A DNA stretch of 64,000 bases, from positions 1 through 64,000 of the forward strand of contig CAAGEK010000024.1 of the NCBI GenBank assembly GCA_900768845.1. The letters run 5' to 3'. The DNA comes from Alphaproteobacteria bacterium. Its GTDB lineage: Bacteria > Pseudomonadota > Alphaproteobacteria > CAAGCB01 > CAG-977. Below, piece after piece: positions 42,297 through 51,321 of the stretch. Each line of letters opens with the position of its first letter. Position 1 is the stretch's first letter. The translations under genes and the position numbers were made by a program. Below the pieces are notes generated by a model, which was not told where the DNA came from, did not search any database, and saw only the letters and a program-made list of their open reading frames with translations.

Positions 42297-45200
42297 TTAC
42301 TTCGCAACGGACATCATCAGCTTGATGCGGTTGTTTTGATTGGTTTCGTCGGTTCCGGGGGCATAATCCAGAGCGATAATGTTCGCATCGGGATAACGGG
42401 ATTTGATTTCGTTGACAAAGCCTTTTCCCGTGATGTGGTTCGGCAGGCATCCGAACGGTTGAACGCACAGGACGTTGTTTACGCCCGCATCCAACAATTC
42501 GACGATTTCTCCGGTCAACAGCCAGCCTTCGCCCGTTTGATGTCCCAAAGAGATAATGTTTTTTACTTTTCCCTTTAATTCTTTGAAGGAAAGGGGTGGT
42601 TCAAAACGTTTGCTGAGCCGGAAACCCAAATGCAACGGTAAACGGAACAGTTCGGCAATCGTGATGTCGATTTTTCCTGAAACCGCCGATTTCCACGATC
42701 CGCTTATGTGGTTGTAGTTGAAAATGCGGTCGTAAAAACCGTAGAGCATGAAGTCCGTAAAATCGGGAATGACGACTTCCCCTCCTTCGGATTTGATGAT
42801 TTCGGCGGTACGGCTGTTCGCATCAAAGGGATACATCAACAATTTCTCTCCGACCAGCCCGATGCGGGGTTTTTTCTTCGTTTCGTCAATCGGAACGGCG
42901 TCAAATTCGCGAATCATTTTAAGTATGTTCAGATTGAATTTGAATATGTTTCCGTCTTTGATGTTTTCTTTTGCCCGCTCCGACCATTTATCCGCCAGCG
43001 TCCGTATCGAACCTTGTTCTTTTTCGTAAGGGGAAAGCCGGTTTGTCATACGCATCAGCGCGTCGCCATAGCATTCCGCCATAAGGAAACGCAATAACGC
43101 CTTTTTGCCGATCGTAAGGCCGGAGCTTTCGTTTCCGCCGACATTAAGGGGCAGGACGGGAAGCTGATTCAATCCGCAACGAGCCAATGCACGACGCAAC
43201 AGGACGGCATAATTCGACGCCCTGCATCCGTCGCAGATTTGAGTGATCAACAAAACGACCTTGTCCGCCTTGTATTTTCCCGAGGTTATTGCCTGAAGCA
43301 ACTGGCCTATGACGACAACGGCCGGAAAACAAACGTCGTTGTTGACGTGTTTCAATCCCAGCTCGACGGCGTCCTTGTCGGCTGTGGGTAACACGGCGGT
43401 TTTATATCCTTCCGCGGCTAAAACGGCTTCAATAAATTGAAAATGAAGGGGCGCAATCCTTGGAATCAAAATGGTATGCGTTTTTTTCATTTCTTCCGTA
43501 AAAACGGCGTCTTGCGTGTCCGGTTTCCGTTCTTCTCCGTTTTCAAAGCCGTTTCTCTTCTTTAGTGCGGCTACCAGAGAGCGGATGCGGATTTTTTCAG
43601 AGCCGGCGTTCGCCCCTTCGTCAATTTTGATTTGTGCATATAAACGTCCTTTGGCGGACAGGATTTCTTCGGCCTGATCCGTTGTAATCGCATCCGGACC
43701 GCATCCGAAGGAAACCAGTTGTAAAAAGGCGAAATTGTCTGCATTCGCCGCAAAATCCGCCGCTTGATACAAACGGGCTGTCCATTGGTCGCGGACTCTG
43801 AGCGTTAAGGACGAATGTTCCGCATCCGCGACGGAATCCTCTGTCAGGACGGCCGCTCCGCAAGCGTTGATCAATTCGGGGACGCCGTGGTTGACTGCCG
43901 GATCGACGTGGTACGGACGGCCGGCCAAAATAACGGCCGGTTTGCCGGTTTCATTTATTTCCCTGACGGCTTCAATCCCCTTTTGCCGTATGTCGCGGCG
44001 GAAAAGAGCCTGTTCTTCAAATCCGGCTTTAACGGCTTTTTTCAATTCCCCGAGAGGAATGCCGGAAAACAAAGGTACGGATTTCAGGCGTTCGGGAAGG
44101 CGGGTCGCGTCAAGCGGCAGGAACGGCGTAAACACGGGCGTTCCTTCCACTTCCGGAATGTTTTTGGACAAGACTTCGGGATAACCGCTGACGACGGGAC
44201 AGTTGAAGCCGTCGGATTGCGATTTAAATTCTTTTTGTTCGCGGGGAATACACGGAAAGAAAACGGCGTCGACCCCTTTTTCGATTAAATCGATGATATG
44301 CCCGTGCGCCAGTTTCGCAGGATAGCATATCGTTTGCGACGGAACGGAAGAACAGCCGCGGAAAAACATTTTCTTTGACGATGCGCCGGACAGTTCGACC
44401 CTGAATCCCAATCGTGTCAAAACCGTAAACCACAGCGGATAGTTTTCGTACATATTCAAGGCGCGGGGAATGCCGACCGTGCCCCGAAAAGCGTCTTCGG
44501 CCGCCAGAGGGGAATAATGATCGAACAAGCGTTTGTATTTATAGGCGTACAGGTTGATGCTGTCGTTTTTCGGTGTTCCCGATCCCTTTTCACACCGGTT
44601 GCCCGATATGTAGTTTTTCTTTCCGCCGAAATTCGTCACCGTCAGAGCGCAGTTGTCGGCACACTGTCCGCATCGGACATTCGTCGTTTTCAGTCGAAGG
44701 TTTTCAAGTTCTTCCAATGAAAGCAACTGTGTCCGTATGCCGTTTTCGGGGCCTCTTTCTTTTGCGATCAATGCGGCTCCGAACGCTCCGGACAATTCCG
44801 ACAGGGGAGGGCGGATGACGGTTTTTCCGATTTGAAGCTCCAACGCACGCAACAACGCGTCGTTCAAAAAGGCTCCGCCCTGTGCGACGATGCAATCGCC
44901 CAATTCCGAAACATCGTTAATCTTCATAACCTTGTGGCAGGCGTTTTTGATAACGGAATATGACAAACCCGCCGCAATGTCGCCGATGGAAATGCCTTCT
45001 TTTTGCGCCTGTTTGACTTTCGAGTTCATAAAAACCGTGCAACGCGTCCCCAAATCCGCGGGGCGTTTCGCATTCAACGCCGCTTCCACAAAAGCGTCCA
45101 AATCCATGTTCAGCGATTTTGCAAAGTTTTCGATAAAAGATCCGCATCCCGCCGAACACGCTTCGTTCAGGCTGATTTTTTCAATCAGTCCGTCTTTTAT

Positions 45201-46493
45201 TTTCATACATTTGATGTCTTGACCGCCGATGTCCAGAACAAAGCTGACGTTCGGGGCGAAGAAACGCGCCGCCTGACAATGGGCGACGGTTTCCACTTCG
45301 TCTATATCCGCTTTCAATCCCGCTTTGACCAATGCTCCGCCGTATCCCGTCGCGGCGGCGGCTTTTATGTCGATTTTGCCGCGACCCAGAGTGCGGATTT
45401 CCTTTAAAATGCGGACGGCTACCGAAAACGGGTCGCCTTCGTTCAATCCGTAATAGGAATAAATCAGACGCCCCCGGGCATCGATAAGGGCGGCTTTGAT
45501 CGTTGTCGATCCGCTGTCAATGCCCAGCCAGGCTTCTCCTTCATAATCCGCTCCGGCAAAGATTGAAGAATCGAACCTCCGGTGGCGTTCGTAAAAGGCC
45601 TGACGGTCGTTTTCGTTTTGAAACAATGGAGGAAGCCGGCGGATGTCGCGGTCTTTGCCGGCGTGTTCCAATGCCGTGACGATTTCCGACAACGGGCGTT
45701 TTTCCCCCTTTCCCGATATTGCGTAAAGAGCGGCTCCGAACGCTCCGAAAAGTTCCGCGCTTTTGGGGAACACGGCATTTTTGTCGTCCAGTTTCAACGT
45801 ATCGACGAAACAGCGACGCAAGGATTTGATAAAGGCCAAGGGGCCTCCCAAAAAGACGACCCGTCCTTTGATTTCCCGTCCGCGTGCCAACCCGCCGATA
45901 AATTGATTGGCGACCGCTTGCATGACGGACATGGCGATGTCGGCCTTGGAACATCCTTCGTTGATCAAGGGCACGATGTCCGTTTTGGCAAATACGCCGC
46001 ACCGTGAAGCGATCGGGTAGATGTTTTTGTGCATCAAAGCCAGCTTGTCCAGTTCGGGCGTTTCGACGTTCAAAAGGGACGCCATTTGATCGATGAAGGC
46101 TCCCGTTCCGCCGGCACACGTTTCGTTCATACGCAGATCCGTTCCGCCCGTCAGGTACGTCAGTTTGGCGTCCTCTCCGCCCAGTTCGACAATGACGTCG
46201 GCGTCGGGAATGCGGTTTTTGATGCTCAGCCCCGCGGCAATAACCTCTTGCACGAAATCGAAATTCAAAGCCGTGCAAAGGGATAACGCGCCGGATCCCG
46301 TAAAAGCGATTTTGACGTTTGCATCGGGAAAAACGGCTTGGATGTCATGAAAAACGGAAACGATTTTTTCACGGACTTCGGACATATGGCGTTGATAAGT
46401 TGAAAATAAGATAACGCCGTTTTCATCCGTCGCCACAATCTTTACCGTCGTGGAACCGATGTCCGTGCCGATGTATAAGGTCTTGTCAACCAT
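42297..46493 (-). CDS. Giant 2-hydroxyacyl-CoA dehydratase activase-type protein
   Basis: 1398 residues from the ATG at 46493 (CAGGGAAA site; an ATG at 46514 is less likely). Two ASKHA ATPase domains come first (about 1-260 and 322-590). Each has the phosphate loop IGTDIGSTT or GIDSGSTT and two cysteines placed like the [4Fe-4S] ligands of HgdC (Cys126 and 165; Cys446 and 485). A DUF2229-like part follows (about 640-900), and then an HgdB-like part with conserved Cys (about 1030-1398). Known activases use ATP to deliver one low-potential electron to a dehydratase. These fused megaproteins are found in anaerobes and their real substrate is not established. Confidence 0.9.
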   Translation of the reverse strand: MVDKTLYIGTDIGSTTVKIVATDENGVILFSTYQRHMSEVREKIVSVFHDIQAVFPDANVKIAFTGSGALSLCTALNFDFVQEVIAAGLSIKNRIPDADVIVELGGEDAKLTYLTGGTDLRMNETCAGGTGAFIDQMASLLNVETPELDKLALMHKNIYPIASRCGVFAKTDIVPLINEGCSKADIAMSVMQAVANQFIGGLARGREIKGRVVFLGGPLAFIKSLRRCFVDTLKLDDKNAVFPKSAELFGAFGAALYAISGKGEKRPLSEIVTALEHAGKDRDIRRLPPLFQNENDRQAFYERHRRFDSSIFAGADYEGEAWLGIDSGSTTIKAALIDARGRLIYSYYGLNEGDPFSVAVRILKEIRTLGRGKIDIKAAAATGYGGALVKAGLKADIDEVETVAHCQAARFFAPNVSFVLDIGGQDIKCMKIKDGLIEKISLNEACSAGCGSFIENFAKSLNMDLDAFVEAALNAKRPADLGTRCTVFMNSKVKQAQKEGISIGDIAAGLSYSVIKNACHKVMKINDVSELGDCIVAQGGAFLNDALLRALELQIGKTVIRPPLSELSGAFGAALIAKERGPENGIRTQLLSLEELENLRLKTTNVRCGQCADNCALTVTNFGGKKNYISGNRCEKGSGTPKNDSINLYAYKYKRLFDHYSPLAAEDAFRGTVGIPRALNMYENYPLWFTVLTRLGFRVELSGASSKKMFFRGCSSVPSQTICYPAKLAHGHIIDLIEKGVDAVFFPCIPREQKEFKSQSDGFNCPVVSGYPEVLSKNIPEVEGTPVFTPFLPLDATRLPERLKSVPLFSGIPLGELKKAVKAGFEEQALFRRDIRQKGIEAVREINETGKPAVILAGRPYHVDPAVNHGVPELINACGAAVLTEDSVADAEHSSLTLRVRDQWTARLYQAADFAANADNFAFLQLVSFGCGPDAITTDQAEEILSAKGRLYAQIKIDEGANAGSEKIRIRSLVAALKKRNGFENGEERKPDTQDAVFTEEMKKTHTILIPRIAPLHFQFIEAVLAAEGYKTAVLPTADKDAVELGLKHVNNDVCFPAVVVIGQLLQAITSGKYKADKVVLLITQICDGCRASNYAVLLRRALARCGLNQLPVLPLNVGGNESSGLTIGKKALLRFLMAECYGDALMRMTNRLSPYEKEQGSIRTLADKWSERAKENIKDGNIFKFNLNILKMIREFDAVPIDETKKKPRIGLVGEKLLMYPFDANSRTAEIIKSEGGEVVIPDFTDFMLYGFYDRIFNYNHISGSWKSAVSGKIDITIAELFRLPLHLGFRLSKRFEPPLSFKELKGKVKNIISLGHQTGEGWLLTGEIVELLDAGVNNVLCVQPFGCLPNHITGKGFVNEIKSRYPDANIIALDYAPGTDETNQNNRIKLMMSVAK

Positions 46494-46904
46494 GTTTTTC
46501 CCTGCTTTTACCATATCTTACATCTTAATGAGCCTAAAAGGTTTCCGTCAATCTGGCGACCTGTATATAAAACTAAAGTTATATTTATAGTTTCTATTAA
46601 AGATTGATATATCCTGAAATGAGTTTTTTTTCGACCTGACGCAAAAAGGAAAAAGTATCCGGATCAGGCGGGTGACGGCCGGTGAAGGAGGGATAAAACC
46701 GGCGGAAGCGGTGAAGCTGTCAGGGAGTGTATCATTTTAGACAATAGGGAAAAATTCAAAAGTGGCGGAGTTCTGCGGTTGTTTTGAAAAAATCGGCGGA
46801 AAAAGAATTTTCTTTTTAGACTCAATTTTGATTAAAAACCGATCGTTAAGCATCACTATTCGCACAGGATCGTCAATAATTCATACATTCACATCGGTGT
46901 TTTT
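46494..46904. other. Intergenic region with the lost start of the Mom-like gene
   Basis: The first 250 bases are A+T-rich and carry no gene that I can see, and no riboswitch that I recognise. From 46836 the frame of the next gene is open and codes a conserved-looking N-terminus (KHHYSHR) after an in-frame TAA at 46833. Confidence 0.5.
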
Positions 46905-47444
46905 ATGAACGGCAACATTGTCGGGAGTCTGCAATTTGGTTATTTGCTTACTCCGAGAGCTATGAAAAAAATCGTTGCGGGAACTGAAATAGGAGAATAT
47001 CTGGAACTTAACCGAATGTGGCTTTCAGACGTTGCTCCAAAAAACAGCGAAAGCCAAGCGATCAGCTACGCATTTAAATATATTAAGCGTGTCTGTCCGA
47101 TGGTCAAGTGGGTTCAGTCATTCGCCGATGAACGGTGCGGTCGTTTGGGCGTTGTTTATCAGGCGTCAAATTTCCTTTATCTTGGTTATCATCTGACGAG
47201 CTTTTTCGAGCTGGATAGCGAAACGTACCATGAAATGCTGCTGACATGTTATAAAAAAGGAGGAAATCGCGCTAATTATCTACGAGCGAATCTTGACCGA
47301 GCCGTTAAGCACACGTTGAGGCAATTTAGGTATATTTACTTTATAAAACAAAAGTATCGAAAACACCTGAATTTTGCGGTTTATCCCTATCCGAGGCCCG
47401 GAGAAGAAAGTTTTAATGAAAAGCTTTTGAAAAAAGCCGCATGA
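46905..47444 (+). CDS. Mom-family DNA modification protein, N-terminus probably damaged
   Basis: 179 residues from the first ATG. The core (ELNRMWLSDVAPKNSES, then KWVQSFAD, RLGVVYQASNF and YLGYH) matches the Mom family, named after the phage Mu protein that adds a carbamoylmethyl group to adenine and shields DNA from restriction. Family members normally have a further N-terminal part containing HYS. Here that part (KHHYSH, then IHIGVF) is coded in frame from 46836, but there is no ATG, GTG or TTG before 46905 and a TAA lies just upstream. The gene may be a recent pseudogene or use an unusual start. A terminator follows. Confidence 0.65.
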   Translation: MNGNIVGSLQFGYLLTPRAMKKIVAGTEIGEYLELNRMWLSDVAPKNSESQAISYAFKYIKRVCPMVKWVQSFADERCGRLGVVYQASNFLYLGYHLTSFFELDSETYHEMLLTCYKKGGNRANYLRANLDRAVKHTLRQFRYIYFIKQKYRKHLNFAVYPYPRPGEESFNEKLLKKAA

Positions 47445-47468
47445 CGATAAAAAAAACGTGGATGAAAA

Positions 47469-47511
47469 GAAAACGCAGGATAGTTTTAAATTAAATCTAT
47501 CCTGCGTTTTT
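47469..47511 (+). terminator. Intrinsic terminator of the Mom-like gene
   Basis: aaaacgcaggatag and ctatcctgcgtttt pair over 14 bases around a 13-base A/T loop, followed by T. Confidence 0.92.
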
Positions 47512-47536
47512 GGTATCAATGAACCATTTGAAAAAA

Positions 47537-47569
47537 GTTAAAACTAAGTTGCGTTTCGGTTAAAACTAA
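47537..47569. repeat. Two 11-bp direct repeats, 22 bases apart
   Basis: gttaaaactaa occurs at 47537-47547 and 47559-47569, each followed by a tgcg. The spacing equals two helical turns, as for a repressor binding side by side. No promoter is clear. The rest of 47512-47827 holds nothing I can identify. Confidence 0.45.
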
Positions 47570-47827
47570 CCTGCGCGCTACATGAAAACCGTCTCTTTCA
47601 TTACAGTCCGCTTGTTATGAAAAATGAGTCTAAAAAATCTGACGGAAATGTCTGAAATCATTCACCGCGTTACAGAAGCCGTGTTTCGGGACGGCTTTTC
47701 CGCCTTTTTAAAGGGACGGGGGAGGGGGCGTTCGTCCGGAAACGATGAAGGCCGAAGCGCAGGGAAGCCATCCGTTTTCTGCGGAAATACAAAAAAGCGG
47801 CAGACATGATGCTACCGCTTTTGTTTA

Positions 47828-47903
47828 TGGTGAGCGTGCCGGGACTCGAACCCGGGGCCACCTGATTAAAAGTCAAGTGCTCTACCAACTGAGCTACACG
47901 CCC
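47828..47903 (-). tRNA. tRNA-Lys (UUU)
   Basis: 76 bases including an encoded CCA. The 7-bp acceptor stem has one G-U pair. The D arm is agctcagttggtagagc, the anticodon loop is CTTTTAA with UUU at 34-36, and the T arm is standard with TTCGAGT. It is complete. It would be a target of the MnmA enzyme encoded at 29197. Confidence 0.97.
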
Positions 47904-48001
47904 GATCACCGTGACCGTCACCATATAGATATCTGCTCTTCAGGTCAACAACTTTTTTTATTTTTTTCCGATTTTTTCGCAAAAATAAAACCGGCCGGCC
48001 G

Positions 48002-48749
48002 TCAGCGGATGAAGTTTGTAAATTCGATTTTTTCCTTTTCCGGAGGCAGAATGCCCGCTTTTTCGGCGGCTTGCTTCATTTTCAAAAAATAAGCCATGTT
48101 CTTTGCCAGAATACGCATATTTTGCATACCCTCCCTGTCCTGACGGACTTCGTCGGGCGTGCCGCCGTGAACCATATTCCAATAACGGCCGGAAATGATT
48201 GGCATTTCCGAAATTTGAAAATATTTGTTCAGCTGATCCAGCGTCGCTGTCGTTCCCGCACGGCGGGCACTGGTGATTGCCGCGGCGGGTTTGTGGCGGA
48301 AAATGTCCCTGCCCGACAGAAACGCCGAAAAGAACACCCTGTCCATAAACGGGACGATAACTCCCGATGCCGAACCGTAATGAACGGGAGAGCCTAAAAT
48401 ATAACCGTCGAATTCCGACGCCTTGTCAACAAAACCGTTGACGCCGTCGTCCAAAACGCATTTACCGAGCTTGGCGCAGGCGCGACAGGCCAGACACGGG
48501 CGGATGGCCTGTGTCCCGATATGGTAAATTTCAGAATCAATCCCTTCTTTTTGCAATTGAGCGGCAATTTCGCTTAATGCCGTGAAAGTGCATCCGTTTT
48601 TGTTCGGTGACCAGCAATACTTTCATTTTTCCCGTCCCTTTATTGTCAGTCCGTTCGTTTTCTCCGGCTGTCGAAGCGGACGCCGAAGCCGGCAACGCGG
48701 CAATCGCCGCCGCCGTCGCAATGGTTTTGATAAATTCACGTCTTTCCAT
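48002..48749 (-). pseudogene. Frameshifted Tat-exported flavodoxin-like NAD(P)H oxidoreductase
   Basis: The first 41 codons give a twin-arginine signal (MERREFIKTIATAAAIAALP) and then MKVLLV, the first strand of a flavodoxin-like fold. Right there, near 48611, the frame changes. The other frame continues SPNKNGCTFTALSEIAAQL and runs to 48002 with CLACRACAK and GSPVHYGS motifs of the iron-sulfur flavoprotein type. The expected NG of the FMN loop is missing, and an 8-base loss between two GGTCA repeats would explain this exactly. A good ribosome-binding site remains. As it stands the product is non-functional, unless this is a sequencing error. Confidence 0.85.
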
Positions 48750-48907
48750 TTCAGTCTTCCGTTCTTGATTTTATCGCATTCATGGTTAAAGAATAGCGGG
48801 AAAGACGTAAAAAAACAGGCCTGTTCCTGTCATAATCTTGCCTGATTCTGTCAAAATCGAAAAAGGACAATTCTGTCAGGAGGCGAAACTGTCGTAAACC
48901 GGAATAA

Positions 48908-49792
48908 TCATTGAAGGCTGTTCGTTTCGGAATCGGAAATGCAATCCGGCAAAGGCGTTTTTTCGTCACGGCAAACGGGAACGTTTCCGGTTGACAGCAT
49001 CAAACTTCCGTCCGGATGATCGACAAAGGCGTATTCAAGCAAATCCGCTCCGATGTGCGCTTTTTCAAATTCCCGAGTGATGTTGCCGGTGCGTTTTCGT
49101 GCCGTTCCTTCCGTTTTCCGCGGATTGACATATAATGTTATCCGGCCGCCGGATTTTCATTCGACAGTTTGACAAGCTTTGCAATCCGGCTGTGCGTAAA
49201 CCGTTTATCCCGTCGCTGTTTTCTTCAAAGAAAAAAGAAGCATCCTGAAACATCCGGTACAGTTTCGGACGGCGGCGGACGATTGTGACGAACGCCGTAA
49301 AATCGTCGCATCTTTTGGATTCGTTATCGGCCTTCCCCGTCCAACGCCGTTTCATTGAGGGCATACCTGAAATAAGGCCGCATTGTCTTGAAAGCGGGAT
49401 TCGAGGTGTTGCGAGCTTTCAACCGGCAATCGCGATATAAAGCCGCATCGGGCTCGGCCGTCAAATACTTGTACGCATTTATGCTTTGCGTTTCCGTTTT
49501 TCGGGCGGGAATGCCTTTGTCCGCAAAGCGGGCTTTGAGGGATTCCGTGCGGCGCGGGCTCAGATCCGTATCGCCTTCGCAGGCTTCCCTTCGATTTTTA
49601 TTTTCGCACTGTCATCGCGACCGGCTTCGGGCGGAAATTCCGCCAACACTTTATCCAAGGCTTTCCGCGTTTTTTCCGACAGGGCGGCCGAGCCTTTTTA
49701 AAAACGGTTTTTTTCGTCGCGTGATTGTCCGATGCGAAGGAAAAACAGGGCGGAAAGCACAGAAAAGCTAAAATAAACAGGATATGTTTCAT
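48908..49792 (-). pseudogene. Decayed secreted OmpA-like protein gene
   Basis: An intact signal peptide (MKHILFILAFLCFPPCFSFA) starts at 49792, overlapping the previous gene's stop by four bases. Coherent protein text then continues in alternating frames: ALSEKTRKALDKVLAEFPPE, CEGDTDLSPRRTESLKARF (an OmpA C-domain-like stretch), INAYKYLTAEPD, CDDFTAFVTIVRRR, IAKLVKLSNENPA, YVNPRKTEGTARK and finally ADLLEYAFVDHPDGSL to a TGA at 48908. At least four frame changes separate these parts. The original was probably a periplasmic or outer-membrane-attached peptidoglycan-binding protein with an unknown C-terminal half. Confidence 0.75.
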
Positions 49793-50489
49793 GCGTCGTT
49801 TTTCCCTTTCGCAGGGGTTCGCCTTTTCAAGATTTTCCGGAAAATTTCAAGCAGGGAATTTCCCGAAGAGGGTGGAAGCGAACCTCCCGAAACGGTTTCG
49901 GGATCAAGTTTTGACGCACGGACGGCGGCTTCCATAACAATCGTTCCCGCAATTTCCGGCGGAAGGTTCGTCGTTTTTGCGATGATGATCGCCTGTGCCG
50001 CTCCCGCAAACAGCCAACCCGTCGTCAGGGGATCGACTCCGCGTTTATATTGTCGGCGCACATATTCATACAACGGCGGCCATTGTGTTTTCAACATATC
50101 GAAAACGGGTTCTTGCGGCTGATGTTCTTCCGGAACCGTCAGTTTGCCATAGTCCGGCGTTCCCAAAGTTTGTGCCGCACGTTTTACGATTTCCAAAATA
50201 TCGGGAGGTTTTCCGCCGGCGGCGGCAACGCCCGAAGCGATGATATTCCACACGGACGCGGGAGCTTCCAACAAAGGCTGATTCAGCTCATTGCCAAAGA
50301 AATATGTTTTCCCGTCCGCGGATTTTACCCGAATGAACGCGTCTTTCGCCGGAATCATCCCCGCTCTGACGGCTTCGCGCACGCGAAGCCCGCACAAGCC
50401 CCCAAGATTCCCAAAAGGGTTTCCGGATGCGGATACTTTCGGGACAGGTTTTCTTCGATATACCGTATCGTTTCTTCCGTAACGGTCAT
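49789..50489 (-). pseudogene. Frameshifted gene of unknown function
   Basis: The best start is the ATG at 50489, with an AAGGAAACGAAG site, reading MTVTEETIRYIEENLSRKYP and on to LLGILGACAGFAC. Inside a perfect 9-bp palindrome (50371-50390) the frame must move by one base to continue REAVRAGMIPAKDAFIRV and the remaining 200 residues, which end in a basic tail. A single missing C would restore a gene of about 233 residues. No family is recognised. It is coupled to the OmpA-like pseudogene by an ATGA overlap. A long open frame from 50520 hides the break but has no start signal. Confidence 0.7.
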
Positions 50490-50541
50490 ATCTTCGTTTC
50501 CTTTTCAAAAGCTCAAGCACCCGATCGGGATTTCCGCCCGT

Positions 50542-51321
50542 TTAAATGCCCGACTGCCTTTTTTTACCGTTTAAGATCGAGAGTTGCATCGGCGGTTTCA
50601 AATAAACTTTTCCCAAATCGACGGCGTCTTTTGCCATTGGAGACGGTTTATGGGAAATTATCGGCGAAGACGGATTTTTTTGGAAATCTTTTAATTTCCG
50701 TTCGGCTTCTTTCGCATTCAAGCCGTGTTCGCCCATTTGCTTTATCGCCGCGGTCAGTTCGTCGGGGGTGACCAAAAAGACGTGTCCGCCTTTTCCGTTT
50801 TTGCCGTGCCAATATTCTTTGGCTTTTTCGTTCATGGCAACGGATTTCTCATCGGCGTCCGGAGGTAAATCTCTGGGAAAAGGTTCTCCGGGATTGCCGA
50901 ATGTCATCGTATAAATCCCGCCTTTACCGGTCGAGCCGTACGGACCGTAAATCGCATGAACGAGATTGGTTTTCGGTAAATCTTTGGCATTGATGATCGC
51001 CACTTTTATATCGGCTTCCCCCCGTGTCCCCGGTTCGCGTACAATGTTGAAAATCTTATCCGTTTGCAATTCTTCCGCCGAAACGACGGCGTCGGTGCCG
51101 ACCCGACGATCCGTTCTCAGTGCAAAAACTTTCCTTCCGGGGTTTCCTTTTTTATTGATTTCTTCCTGATAAGCTCTGTCGGTTCGTGCCAGAATGTTTG
51201 AAATATCGTCCTTTGTCGTGCTTTTTACGGCCTTTGAGCCGATGACCAAAGAATTGCCGTCGGAATGTCTGATTAAATGTTCTTCATTATTTGAAGCGGG
51301 TAAAAATTCTAATTTTTCCAT
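50542..51321 (-). CDS. Hypothetical protein upstream of the pseudogene pair
   Basis: 259 residues from the ATG at 51321 (CAGGGGGA site). The centre contains HAIYGPYGSTGKGGIYTM and TFGNPGEPFPRDLP, then an EKAKEYWHGKNG segment. This Gly/Pro-rich arrangement is reminiscent of small nuclease or toxin domains at the ends of secreted proteins, but I cannot name a family. There is no signal peptide. It lies 52 bases before the broken gene at 50489 on the same strand, so all three probably formed one operon. Confidence 0.6.
   Translation of the reverse strand: MEKLEFLPASNNEEHLIRHSDGNSLVIGSKAVKSTTKDDISNILARTDRAYQEEINKKGNPGRKVFALRTDRRVGTDAVVSAEELQTDKIFNIVREPGTRGEADIKVAIINAKDLPKTNLVHAIYGPYGSTGKGGIYTMTFGNPGEPFPRDLPPDADEKSVAMNEKAKEYWHGKNGKGGHVFLVTPDELTAAIKQMGEHGLNAKEAERKLKDFQKNPSSPIISHKPSPMAKDAVDLGKVYLKPPMQLSILNGKKRQSGI

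Noticed and set aside
46515..46780. Riboswitch or structured RNA upstream of the Mom-like gene
   Set aside because: The G-rich stretch near 46660-46725 has short complementary parts, but I could not fit it to any known class and no regulated gene follows closely.
47828..47903. tRNA-Lys 3' end as a phage attachment site
   Set aside because: I looked for a second copy of the tRNA end in the window and found none, and no integrase gene is present.
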